64,000 nt of DNA from Caldalkalibacillus thermarum (GCF_014644735.1 NZ_BMKZ01000001.1:144241-208240); one strand, 5' to 3'; numbered from the stretch's first letter, positions 7,221-15,047 are shown. The notes: generated by a model not told the origin, from the letters alone. Made by a program: numbers and translations.

Positions 7221-8306
7221 ATGAACATTTTCCGTTTTGTGACAGTCGGAATGCTATTTGTCAGCTTGTTTTTATTGGCCGGGTGTGGTGAAGAAACGAT
7301 TGATGAAGAATATGCAACAGCGGAAGTGAGTGAAGAGGAGGAAACAAGTCTTGATTTTGAGGCTGAACTTGCAAAAATTGACAGTGAATATGTTCGGGAT
7401 TTAATCAGATCAAATGATAAGGCAAGAGCGTATTTTGAAGAAAACGAGGAGATCAGGAAACGGCTCCAGGTTGCGAGAGTGGAGGAGTTGAGTACTGTAA
7501 AGATTGATAATGATGGTAAGATATACTTCTTAGCCACAGGGGAAGATGTTTACAATCATGTCATGAAGCCAGAAGTGAAAGAACAGTTGGATCAATTGCC
7601 TGAGTACATCAAGGCTTATATCAAAGGAACGGTTGAAATCGCAAGGCGTTATCAAGAGAACGAGGATTTCAGAACGTTGTTAGATAAAGCAGTCGAGGTC
7701 TATGATGGTAATGTCCATCCAAATGACATTGACATGCTGTCTGAGGCTTCCAAAGGTGAGGTTAGCTTTGAAGGTGAACGTCCTCAGATCATCAGGGCCG
7801 ACCAAGGTATACCCGTTGGTGAGGTTGTGCTCCATGAGGGGACAGTTTACACGAATAAGGAGTTACTGAATGTCAGGGAAACTCTTTACGAAAAGTATGA
7901 TCAGAAACATATTGATTATGTGGTGGATAAAATTAAGGAATTGGAACAAGGGTTTGTCTTACCTGATGGGGCGGAAGAAGAAGAAAGAGAAAGGCGGAAA
8001 AATGATTTGAGTTTATATGGTTATGCCAAAGAGCTTTCAGAGGGAACCAATGATCGTAATTTATTGCATAAGGCTTATGATCATTCAGTGAAAGTTCACG
8101 AGGCACATCAAGCGTTGTTGGATTATTCGGAGGAATATTTGCCGGAGTTGTATGAGTATTGGAGCAAACCTGTGGTAACAGGGCCGATTGATGTGGATGC
8201 TAAAGACATCGAAAGTGAATATATGCAATACGTTGGCCATATGCGTGATTTATTTGTCGTAAGAATGGTTTTACAGAGTGAATGGGAAGTCAAAGAAAGA
8301 CCGTAG
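7221..8306 (+). CDS. predicted lipoprotein of unknown function
   Basis: 361 residues from ATG 7221 (TAGGGGG upstream). The N-terminus is a lipoprotein signal with lipobox L-L-A-G-C22, followed by a very acidic linker (EETIDEEYATAEVSEEEE) and a charged, helix-rich domain with no Cys. It should be anchored to the outer face of the membrane. I do not recognise a family. A weak hairpin with a T run follows near 8312-8335. Confidence 0.7.
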   Translation: MNIFRFVTVGMLFVSLFLLAGCGEETIDEEYATAEVSEEEETSLDFEAELAKIDSEYVRDLIRSNDKARAYFEENEEIRKRLQVARVEELSTVKIDNDGKIYFLATGEDVYNHVMKPEVKEQLDQLPEYIKAYIKGTVEIARRYQENEDFRTLLDKAVEVYDGNVHPNDIDMLSEASKGEVSFEGERPQIIRADQGIPVGEVVLHEGTVYTNKELLNVRETLYEKYDQKHIDYVVDKIKELEQGFVLPDGAEEEERERRKNDLSLYGYAKELSEGTNDRNLLHKAYDHSVKVHEAHQALLDYSEEYLPELYEYWSKPVVTGPIDVDAKDIESEYMQYVGHMRDLFVVRMVLQSEWEVKERP

Positions 8307-8353
8307 TCTGTTCCTTGCAGTTTTGTTGCAGTTTTTTTGCATGAAATAAACAG

Positions 8354-8383
8354 TTTATAGGGGGGTTAAGATGTTAATATGAT
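8354..8383 (+). promoter_or_regulatory. putative promoter before the hairpin region
   Basis: TTTATA (8354-8359), 18-nt spacer, TATGAT (8378-8383). It would start a transcript at the edge of the first hairpin. Confidence 0.35.
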
Positions 8384-8386
8384 ATT

Positions 8387-8491
8387 AGCCAATCAATGCC
8401 CCCTACACGATTGGCTTCTAGGCCACTCCCAACAGGGGCGCCGGGAGTGGTCTTTAAGATGGGTGAATAACCACTCTCATTTGAGGGTGGT
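8387..8491 (+). ncRNA. candidate structured RNA with three tandem hairpins
   Basis: Hairpin 1 is AGCCAATC/GATTGGCT (8387-8394/8409-8416), hairpin 2 CCACTCCC/GGGAGTGG (8423-8430/8443-8450), hairpin 3 ACCACTCTC/GAGGGTGGT (8470-8478/8483-8491) followed by TTTT. Loop 1 holds CCCCT (8400-8404), complementary to AGGGG (8434-8438) in loop 2. The 3' arm of hairpin 2 can also pair with the 5' arm of hairpin 3, so the two are mutually exclusive. This is a riboswitch-like layout, but the gene downstream is broken and I match no known class. It could also be the end of a mobile element. Confidence 0.35.
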
Positions 8492-8639
8492 TTTCACGTT
8501 CATGATTCTTGTTATTGCCGGATATTTGTTGTTTGCTCCCCGGTTGTACGTGTTGTCTCAAAGATATGGTTTTGTCACTCCGTCAGATTGGTTGGACAAG
8601 AGGTTTAATTCCAAGTCCGTCACCTTAGCAGGCACTTTG
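8487..8639 (+). pseudogene. sodium:solute symporter fragment
   Basis: The frame contains a membrane helix (VVFTFMILVIAGYLLFAPRL) followed by YVLSQRYGFVTPSDWLDKRF, which is typical of SSS-family sodium symporters around TM3. Everything before and after is missing, and the frame runs into unrelated sequence by 8680. A decayed remnant. Confidence 0.6.
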
Positions 8640-8810
8640 CGGTTAACACAGCCTGTCACCAGCCAAATGGATGGTGATTAACCCAACCAAATGATATGAT
8701 TATTTGAAAAAGCATTGACAGAAGGCATTTTGATTAATCCAGGCATCTCTATGACCGCCACTCCACCCAGTATCTTCGCCTTTCTTATGCGTACGCCCCT
8801 TTAGAGGATC

Positions 8811-10182
8811 GTGACATACTCCCACCACCTACGCTGACGCTTAGAGGTGGGGGCTTCTCGGGTAATCCCATCTCATGATGGAAAGTTGACCGAGCGATCC
8901 CCGTGTGCCCCACGGTTCTATACAGAAGTTAGGCAATCCCTAACTGTTTCAGGCCTTCCTTGTGGATATTGATGGCGGCGTTGATATCTCTGTCTACCAC
9001 AAAACCGCATGCACAACGAAATAGACGTTCTGAGAGGGATAAAGACTCCTTCACCTGGCCGCAACATGAACACGTTTTGGATGAGGGGAACCATTTGTCG
9101 ATTTTGATGAGCTTCTTCACCTGTTCTTCCAATTTGTACTGAAGGAAAGTGGTGAACATGCCCCAGCCATTATCGTGGACGCTTTTGCCAAAGTGAAGGG
9201 CTTGAGACATCCCCTTCATGTTGAGGTCTTCGATAACCACACAGTCATACCGTTTCGCTAATTGGTGTGATTCCTTGTGTAGAAAGTCCTTACGTTGGTT
9301 GGCGATCTTTTCGTGAAACTTGGCTACTTTCAGCCGTTGTTTGTGCCAACGGTTGGAACCTTTCCTGCGGCGTGACAGCACCCGTTGCGCTCGGGCCAGT
9401 TTTTCTAAGGCTTGCCGATAGAATCGAGGATAATTGGCTCTCTTACCCTCGCTATCGACATACAGCGTATTCATGGAAAAATCGAGCCCAACAACGTTTT
9501 CTATTTCTTTTGGCACCGGTTGGTGCTCGTATTCTGTCAGGATGGAGATAAAATATTTTCCTGTTTTCGTTTTCGTGATCGTACAAGCCTTGATAATGTG
9601 GTGAACAGGAATCTCCCGATGTTGCTTGAATTTGACCCATTTCAATTTGGGTAACTTGATAGAACCATCTGAAAGCTTCATGTTGCCATTAACCACATTT
9701 GTGGTGTACGACTGTTTCGCCTTGCGGCTTTTGAACTTGGGAAATCCCGCTCGGCCAGAGAAGAAGTTGGTGAATGCTTTTTGTAAGTTTAACTGGGCGT
9801 TGGCTAAGGCAAGGCTATCGACTTCTTTGAGCCACGGAAAATCTTTTTTGTACTTGGCCGGAGTGGGAAATTTGTGTTTTTTCAAGGCTTCTTTGTCGCC
9901 CTTGAACGTGTCATAAATGCGTAGACGATCTTCAAGCATTTTGTTGTAGACGAAGCGGACGCAACCGAACGTTTTGGCGAGCAGTTGTTCTTGTTCTTTT
10001 GTTGGATACAGACGGAATTTGTAGGCTTTGTTGGGCATATCGACATCACCTACCCACAATACGAACGTTTGTTTGATTTTATTTTACCACACTCATCATA
10101 TTGAGGGCTACATCAAACCGACATTCATCTCCCACTTTCGCTTCGCTTAGAAGTGGGAGACTTCTGTCGGAGGTAAGTTAAA
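8811..10182 (-). mobile_element. IS200/IS605-family element, TnpB-only (IS1341 type), copy 1
   Basis: Boundaries come from comparison with the copy at 13570-14940: shared sequence runs from GTGACATACTCCC (8811) to GGTAAGTTAAA (10182). There is no tnpA and no terminal inverted repeat. The left end (at the right here) has a subterminal hairpin TCTCCCACTT/AAGTGGGAGA (about 10127-10161), the right end another (about 8820-8851), as in this family. On the minus strand both copies are preceded by TTTAA, the likely target/TAM motif. 8811-8928 with the 3' part of tnpB probably encodes the omegaRNA, whose guide would extend left of 8811. Confidence 0.85.
8929..10038 (-). CDS. tnpB: RNA-guided endonuclease TnpB, copy 1
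   Basis: 369 residues from ATG 10038 (a TTG 7 codons upstream also opens the frame). Split RuvC nuclease: catalytic Asp186 in GLDFSMN, Glu270 in VIEDLNMKGM and Asp351 in VDRDINAAINI; a zinc ribbon C-S-C-C ... C-A-C-G precedes the last motif, and the N-terminus has the usual KAYKFRLYPT start. TnpB nucleases use an omegaRNA from the right end of their element to cut TAM-adjacent DNA and so favour element retention. All catalytic residues are present, so it is probably functional. Confidence 0.9.
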   Translation of the reverse strand: MPNKAYKFRLYPTKEQEQLLAKTFGCVRFVYNKMLEDRLRIYDTFKGDKEALKKHKFPTPAKYKKDFPWLKEVDSLALANAQLNLQKAFTNFFSGRAGFPKFKSRKAKQSYTTNVVNGNMKLSDGSIKLPKLKWVKFKQHREIPVHHIIKACTITKTKTGKYFISILTEYEHQPVPKEIENVVGLDFSMNTLYVDSEGKRANYPRFYRQALEKLARAQRVLSRRRKGSNRWHKQRLKVAKFHEKIANQRKDFLHKESHQLAKRYDCVVIEDLNMKGMSQALHFGKSVHDNGWGMFTTFLQYKLEEQVKKLIKIDKWFPSSKTCSCCGQVKESLSLSERLFRCACGFVVDRDINAAINIHKEGLKQLGIA

Positions 10183-10203
10183 AGTTTGATGACAAACACG
10201 GAT

Positions 10204-10239
10204 TTGACAATACGTAATACTAATTTATAATAATTATAA
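10204..10239 (+). promoter_or_regulatory. perR operon promoter with overlapping PerR box
   Basis: -35 TTGACA (10204-10209), 16-nt spacer, -10 TATAAT (10226-10231). TTATAATAATTATAA (10225-10239) is an exact match to the PerR box consensus and covers the -10, so PerR should repress its own operon. An outer inverted repeat TAATACT/AGTATTA flanks it symmetrically. Confidence 0.85.
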
Positions 10240-10347
10240 AAAAGTATTAGTTATTATCTCTATGAAAAAGTTATGAAGAGCTGACAGGATTGATTAACAA
10301 GCTGGTTGATCATACTAGTAAAAAGCCAAAACAAGGAGGAGCGTATC

Positions 10348-10545
10348 ATGGACAAAAATGAACTGCTCAAAGACCTGCGCATTGATTTGAACGGAAACAC
10401 CTTGGTGATCGCCTATAAAGGTACAACTTTGGGTTCCGTTCAAGTGGATTGGGATGCTGTACTGAATGGAGCATCCTCCCGGCCAAAACCAAAACAAGAA
10501 AATGTCAAACAATATGTGGAGGGCTGTGATTTGGGCTGGTGCTAA
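10348..10545 (+). CDS. small protein of unknown function in the perR operon
   Basis: 65 residues from ATG 10348 with AAGGAGGAG (10332-10340) upstream. Begins MDKNELLKDLRIDLNGNTLV and ends GCDLGWC, giving two Cys near the C-terminus. It sits between the PerR-box promoter and perR with only 13 nt before the perR start, so it must share PerR control. I do not recognise a family; a role in peroxide or metal response is inference from context. Confidence 0.7.
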   Translation: MDKNELLKDLRIDLNGNTLVIAYKGTTLGSVQVDWDAVLNGASSRPKPKQENVKQYVEGCDLGWC

Positions 10546-10558
10546 GGGAGGGATCCGG

Positions 10559-10990
10559 ATGTCCCAGAAGATGGACAGTTCCATTGTCGAATTGTTAAGC
10601 TCCCACAACATACGTGTGACGCCTCAGCGTGTGGCCATTTTTAACGCCCTGAAAAAATTAAAACATCCGACTGCTGAGCAAATCATGGATCATTTGCGGC
10701 CACATTACCCCAATATGAGCATGGCCACCGTTTATAATACCCTGCGTTTTTTCAAACAGGCGGGGCTGGTACGGGACATTCATTGTGGAGAGGATTGCAC
10801 ACGGTTTGAAGTATCAAAAGAGAGCCACAATCACCTGATCTGTGAGACATGTGGCTCCATTGAGGATATGGATCTGGACTTGTTTATTAACTTTGGAGCC
10901 ATTGCGGAGCGTTTCGGTTTCAAGTTGGATGCGGTCAATATCGAGCTGTATGGACAATGCCGTTCATGCCAGGAAAAGGAAAAGAAATAA
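10559..10990 (+). CDS. perR: Fur-family peroxide regulator PerR
   Basis: 143 residues from ATG 10559 (AAGGGAGGG upstream). Winged helix with RVTPQRVAIF and MSMATVYNTLRFF, then two CxxC zinc pairs (Cys95/98, Cys134/137). Aligned with B. subtilis PerR, the regulatory metal ligands are His36, Glu84 (Asp85 in B. subtilis), His90, His92 and Asp103. Asp103 in place of the Fur residue supports PerR, and the exact PerR box in its own promoter makes it strong. In PerR, iron-catalysed oxidation of the His ligands releases the repressor. The Glu84 substitution could change metal preference or peroxide sensitivity. Confidence 0.87.
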   Translation: MSQKMDSSIVELLSSHNIRVTPQRVAIFNALKKLKHPTAEQIMDHLRPHYPNMSMATVYNTLRFFKQAGLVRDIHCGEDCTRFEVSKESHNHLICETCGSIEDMDLDLFINFGAIAERFGFKLDAVNIELYGQCRSCQEKEKK

Positions 10991-10999
10991 CGGAAAACA

Positions 11000-11025
11000 G
11001 GGAAGCTCATCGGCTTCCCTTTTTT
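11000..11025 (+). terminator. rho-independent terminator after perR
   Basis: Perfect stem GGGAAGC (11000-11006) / GCTTCCC (11013-11019) followed by six T. Confidence 0.9.
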
Positions 11026-11084
11026 ATTTCCTCATCATTAGTCAAGCTGTGAATATACATAGGCATTAGAGGAGGGGAAAAGCC

Positions 11085-12671
11085 GTGGAATCACATCAGC
11101 TTTTTTATGTTGTCTTAGGTCTTATTGCTTTTATAGGCTTAACAGGGATGATTGGCAACATACAGCTGTCCAACTTGTACCAGAAGTGGCTGGAACGTTT
11201 AATGGAGTATGAAACCAGGGAATATTGGCCGGATCAGGCCCTGAAAGATGAGCTTATTGAAGGGATGATCAGTGAATACCGCCGGCACCGTTCACAGGGA
11301 ATCGAGTTTGTTAACACGCAGGCGATTGTAGAAAAGGGAGTTTACGAACGCCAACTCCATCTGTTGAGCTTGTTTCGTCTTCCCGTCGGGGTCGTGGAGC
11401 GCATTTTGCACCAGTTGCCGTCCTGGGCGATTATTGCAGGACTGTTGGGGACGTTTTTGGGGTTAACAATGGCCTTGTTTGCCATGCAAGACACGCTGCT
11501 GCGCTTGGGGACGGATTCCGGCTCGGAAGTGATGAGTGTAGCTGCCATTGTGACGGCCATCAGCGAGCCTTTTCGAGGGATGAGTTTTGCTTTTATTACC
11601 AGTATCGCCGGGATCGGGACCGCGTTTTGTTTGCATGTGTTTCATTCCGGTCTCTTCACCCGGCTGGGGATCGGACCGAGTTGGGCACAAGCCAAAAACT
11701 TGTTTATGACCCGGGCAGAAAGCTTTCTTGATCACCAAGTGCAGCTTCAGGTGCAACAGGAGAAACCAAAAGACTCCCTGGAGCGGCTCCTTGATCGTCT
11801 GGTCGCCAAAGTCAAAGAAAGCTTTGATCAAAGCGTTAAGGCATTTGGCGATGAAATTCTTAAAACTGCACAGCTTCTGCAACAAAACATCGCCGGACTT
11901 GAAGAAGTGATCCATCAATCGGCAAGTTTCACGTCCCGTTTTGAACAGGGAACGGCCCGCCTGTTGGAGTTTGGGCAGGTACTGGAACGGAATGTTGGGC
12001 AGTTTAAAAAGCAAGAGGAGCAGGCGGCCAGGCAGCTGGGTGAACTGTCCAAAACGATTGGTGCAGTAGGGCAGGAATTTAAACGATTAACGGACCGCAA
12101 CCAAGAGAGCGCCAAACATTTGCAACTGGTTGTGGAACGGTCTGATCAACTGATCAAACTGACAGAGCGGAAAAACGAAGAATTGGTCCAATTTGTGAGG
12201 GGACTGACAGAAGAGCTCCAGCGGCATGTACGGGATATGTTGGAAGAGAACAGGCGTCAACATGAGCAAAACCAGGATGAGTGGTATTACCGTTTCCAAG
12301 AAAAGAACGACCAATTTGTCCGGGCGGCCGAGTCGTTCAGCCAGGCTGTACAGCATCTGGAGCGCCAGTGGGAAGATGGTTTGGAACGTTTCAAGCGGGA
12401 GCTGGCTGTACTCTTGCAGCAGGTGCTTGAAAAATCCTGGGCTCGTCAAACTTATGGGGCCAATCAGGAGCGGGAATGGCGGGAGATGATCCGGGAATTG
12501 GAAAGCATCCAACATTTGCTGGAGCGGGAGTTTCATAACATGCACCGCTTTTCACAGGATATCCAACAAATTCTGCTCAGCATGTTTGAGTGGGGACGTT
12601 CACAAATGGGGCAGCGCCTCTATTCACCGGAACCGGGACGTTCGCCCATGGTCAGGGAAGGCAACTATTAG
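11085..12671 (+). CDS. MotA/TolQ/ExbB-like proton channel subunit with long coiled-coil tail (ZorA-like)
   Basis: 528 residues from GTG 11085 (GAGGAGGGG upstream). Three membrane helices: about 8-26, 108-130 (..WAIIAGLLGTFLGLTMAL..) and 160-185 (..MSFAFITSIAGIGTAFCL..). The LGTFLGL and AFxTSIAGIG segments are the channel-lining motifs of the MotA/ExbB/ZorA superfamily. From about residue 220 to 510 it is a long amphipathic coiled coil in the cytoplasm, as in ZorA of the Zorya anti-phage system. The MotB/OmpA-like partner follows 11 nt later. No zorC, zorD or zorE is adjacent, so a defence role is inference; it could be another PMF-driven motor pair. Confidence 0.7.
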   Translation: MESHQLFYVVLGLIAFIGLTGMIGNIQLSNLYQKWLERLMEYETREYWPDQALKDELIEGMISEYRRHRSQGIEFVNTQAIVEKGVYERQLHLLSLFRLPVGVVERILHQLPSWAIIAGLLGTFLGLTMALFAMQDTLLRLGTDSGSEVMSVAAIVTAISEPFRGMSFAFITSIAGIGTAFCLHVFHSGLFTRLGIGPSWAQAKNLFMTRAESFLDHQVQLQVQQEKPKDSLERLLDRLVAKVKESFDQSVKAFGDEILKTAQLLQQNIAGLEEVIHQSASFTSRFEQGTARLLEFGQVLERNVGQFKKQEEQAARQLGELSKTIGAVGQEFKRLTDRNQESAKHLQLVVERSDQLIKLTERKNEELVQFVRGLTEELQRHVRDMLEENRRQHEQNQDEWYYRFQEKNDQFVRAAESFSQAVQHLERQWEDGLERFKRELAVLLQQVLEKSWARQTYGANQEREWREMIRELESIQHLLEREFHNMHRFSQDIQQILLSMFEWGRSQMGQRLYSPEPGRSPMVREGNY

Positions 12672-12682
12672 GAGGAGAGCAG

Positions 12683-13390
12683 ATGAGAGGACGCAAAAGC
12701 TACTATCGTGGTGAAGAACAGGCGGCCTCCTTTTGGCCTTCATTTACCGACATGATGGCCACTATTGTCTTGGTCATGTTATTTGTAGCCCTGATTGCTT
12801 TTGTGCAAAGCATTTTTGATGCTTATGCCCAGCGGGAGATCAAACGGGAGATGGCCCAGGTTGCTGCGGTCAAAAAACATATTGCTGATCTCATTCAGGA
12901 AGAACTGGAGGAAAGGGTGGGAGAGGATAAGATTATCCGCGGCCCCAATAATACCATTTCTATTGAGGGGGATATTTTATTTGAAACGGGCCAAGCGGAA
13001 ATCAGTGAGCAAGGCAAAGCCATTTTACGTCCCCTGGCTGTTGCCTTTCAACGCATTATAGAGCTGGAAGAGATCAGCCAATACCTGTACATTATCTTAA
13101 TTGAAGGTCACACAGATACCGTTCCTTATGACAACTGGACACTCTCCACACAACGGGCCGTCGCTGTGGTGAAATATTTGTTTGAGGTGAACCCTGTATT
13201 AGCACATGATAAATACGCCCAATATTTTGCCGCCACCGGTTACTCAGAGTTTAAACCTATTGCTGAGGGAGATGACCCTGAATCCCTGCAGCAAAACCGC
13301 CGTATCTCTTTTCAAATCATTGTTGACGATGAAAAATGGCAGCAAAAAATGTACCAATTATTAGATGGAGAACTGCAAGCTGTTGAGTAA
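12683..13390 (+). CDS. MotB/OmpA-like stator partner (ZorB-like)
   Basis: 235 residues from ATG 12683 (AGGAGGAGAG upstream). A short cytoplasmic N-terminus leads to one membrane helix with the proton-carrying Asp of the MotB type (FWPSFTDMMATIVLVMLFVA), then an OmpA/MotB peptidoglycan-binding domain (..ILFETGQAEISEQGKAIL.., ..IEGHTDTVPYDNWTLSTQRA.., ..NRRISFQI..). Together with the upstream gene it forms an inner-membrane, ion-driven stator anchored to the wall. Length and order match ZorB. Confidence 0.75.
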   Translation: MRGRKSYYRGEEQAASFWPSFTDMMATIVLVMLFVALIAFVQSIFDAYAQREIKREMAQVAAVKKHIADLIQEELEERVGEDKIIRGPNNTISIEGDILFETGQAEISEQGKAILRPLAVAFQRIIELEEISQYLYIILIEGHTDTVPYDNWTLSTQRAVAVVKYLFEVNPVLAHDKYAQYFAATGYSEFKPIAEGDDPESLQQNRRISFQIIVDDEKWQQKMYQLLDGELQAVE

Positions 13391-13535
13391 TGATGTTAAT
13401 GTTCCTGTTTGTAACATTGGCCCTTACGGCTTTGATGCCCATAAAAAATTTGAACGCTTGGAGCTGACTTATTCCTTGGAAATCGTTCCCCTGCTGACGT
13501 ATAGTGTGATCAGGCATTTGTTGCCGGTATCCTGA
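13389..13535 (+). pseudogene. RocB-type M20 peptidase, C-terminal fragment
   Basis: The frame reads NDVNVPVCNIGPYGFDAHKK then ERLELTYSLEIVPLLTYSVI, the C-terminal region of the RocB-like M20 family (N-I-G-P-Y-G-x-D-A-H, Y-S-x-E-x-V-P). No N-terminal part is present; the frame abuts the end of the ZorB-like gene. A remnant, probably left by a deletion. Confidence 0.55.
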
Positions 13536-13569
13536 GCTATCTGGATGCGCTTAATTGTAAATTAGGGGT

Positions 13570-14940
13570 GTGACATACTCCCACCACCTACGCTAACGCT
13601 TAGAGGTGGGGGCTTCTCGGGTAATCCCGTCTCATGATGGGAAGTTGACCGAGCGATCCCCGTGTGCCCCACGGTTCCAGCAAGAATTTAGGCAATCCCT
13701 AACTGTTTCAGGCCTTCCTTTTTGATATTGATGGCGGCGTTGGTGTCTCTGTCTGCCACAAAACCGCATTCACAACGAAATAGACGTTCGGAGAGAGATA
13801 GAGACACCTTCACTCGACCACAACATGAACACGTTTTGGATGAGGGGAACCATTTGTCAATTTTGATCAGCTTCTTTCCCTGTTCTTCCAATTTGTACTG
13901 AAGGAAAGTAGTGAACAGGCCCCAGCCGTTGTCGTGGACGCTTTGACCGAAATGGAGGGCTTGAGACATCCCCTTCATGTTGAGGTCTTCAATCATCACG
14001 GCATCATACCGGTTGGCCAATTGTCGTGAAGTCTTGTGCAAAAAGTCCTGACGTTGGTTGGCAATCTTTTCGTGCAACTGGGCGACTTTCAGCCGCTGTT
14101 TGTGCCAACGGTTGGAACCTTTCCGGCGGCGTGACAGCACCCGTTGCGCTCGGGCCAGTTTTTCCAAGGCTTGCCGGTAAAATCGAGGATAATTGGCTCT
14201 CTTACCCTCGCTATCGACATACAGCGTATTCATGGAAAAATCGAGCCCAACAACGTTTTCTATTTCTTTTGGCACCGGTTGGTGTTCATACTCAGTCAGG
14301 ATGGAGATAAAATATTTTCCTGTTTTTGTTTTGGTGATCGTACAAGCCTTGATGATGTGGTGAACAGGAATCTGCCGATGTTGCTTCAATTTGACCCATT
14401 TCAGTTTGGGTAACTGGATATAGCCATCTGCAAGCTTAATGTTTCCGTTGACCACATTTGTCGTGTACGACTGTTTGGCCTTGCGGCTTTTGAACTTGGG
14501 AAATCCCGCCCGGCCAGAGAAGAAGTTGGTGAATGCTTTTTGCAGGTTTAATTGAGCGTTGGCTAAGGCAAGGCTATCGACTTCTTTGAGCCACGGAAAA
14601 TCCCGTTTGTACTTGGCCGGAGTGGGAAATTTGTGCTGTTTCAAAGCTTCTTTGTCGTCTTTGAACTTTTCATAAATTTGTATGCGTTCCTCAAGCATTT
14701 TGTTGTAGACGAAACGGACGCAACCGAACGTTTTGGCGAGCAGTTGTTCCTGTTCTTGTGTTGGATACAGACGGAATTTGTAGGCTTTGTTGGCCATATC
14801 CGCATCACCTGCCCACAATACGAACGTTTGTTTGATTTTATTTTACCACAATCATCATATTGAGGCTACATCAAACCGACATTCATCTCCCACTTTCGCT
14901 TCGCTTAGAAGTGGGAGACTTCTGTCGGAGGTAAGTTAAA
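13570..14940 (-). mobile_element. IS200/IS605-family element, TnpB-only, copy 2
   Basis: Same organisation as the copy at 8811-10182: ends GTGACATACTCCC (13570) and GTAAGTTAAA (14940), subterminal hairpins at both ends, no tnpA, TTTAA before the left end on the minus strand. The copies differ at many positions in both coding and flanking parts, so they are not a very recent duplication. The pair flanks the perR and ZorAB-like genes in the same orientation. Confidence 0.85.
13688..14797 (-). CDS. tnpB: RNA-guided endonuclease TnpB, copy 2
   Basis: 369 residues from ATG 14797. It has the same RuvC motifs as copy 1 (GLDFSMN, MIEDLNMKGM, ADRDTNAAINI) and the same zinc ribbon (CSCCG ... CECG). 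Substitutions cluster in the N-terminal helical part (LEERIQIYEKFKDD against LEDRLRIYDTFKGD) and near residues 240-265. It appears intact; the flank to the left of 13570 would give a different guide from copy 1. Confidence 0.9.
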   Translation of the reverse strand: MANKAYKFRLYPTQEQEQLLAKTFGCVRFVYNKMLEERIQIYEKFKDDKEALKQHKFPTPAKYKRDFPWLKEVDSLALANAQLNLQKAFTNFFSGRAGFPKFKSRKAKQSYTTNVVNGNIKLADGYIQLPKLKWVKLKQHRQIPVHHIIKACTITKTKTGKYFISILTEYEHQPVPKEIENVVGLDFSMNTLYVDSEGKRANYPRFYRQALEKLARAQRVLSRRRKGSNRWHKQRLKVAQLHEKIANQRQDFLHKTSRQLANRYDAVMIEDLNMKGMSQALHFGQSVHDNGWGLFTTFLQYKLEEQGKKLIKIDKWFPSSKTCSCCGRVKVSLSLSERLFRCECGFVADRDTNAAINIKKEGLKQLGIA

Positions 14941-14961
14941 CGTGATAAATAGAGATGTTCG

Positions 14962-15023
14962 TTTACAAACCGGAAAAAGTACGGTATAATCACTACTGAA
15001 TTAAATCAGATTGATTATGATTT
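14962..15023 (+). promoter_or_regulatory. znu operon promoter with Zur-like box
   Basis: -35 TTTACA (14962-14967), 17-nt spacer, -10 TATAAT (14985-14990). Downstream an imperfect palindrome TCAGATTGATTATGA (15006-15020), flanked by AAA/TTT, resembles the Bacillus Zur box TCGTAATNATTACGA; the right half differs at one position, the left at three. Its place just after the start site and before znuA fits zinc-dependent repression by the Zur encoded in the cluster. Confidence 0.6.
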
Positions 15024-15047
15024 TTAATATTAAAGGGGGAACGTAAG

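Noticed and set aside
11463..12545. Long minus-strand frames opposite the ZorA-like gene
   Set aside because: Shadows of the coiled-coil coding region; no ribosome sites or recognisable motifs.
8811..14940. Composite transposon carrying perR and the ZorAB-like pair between the two IS copies
   Set aside because: The elements lack tnpA and are diverged from each other; IS200/IS605 elements are not known to form composite transposons, and perR appears host-like.
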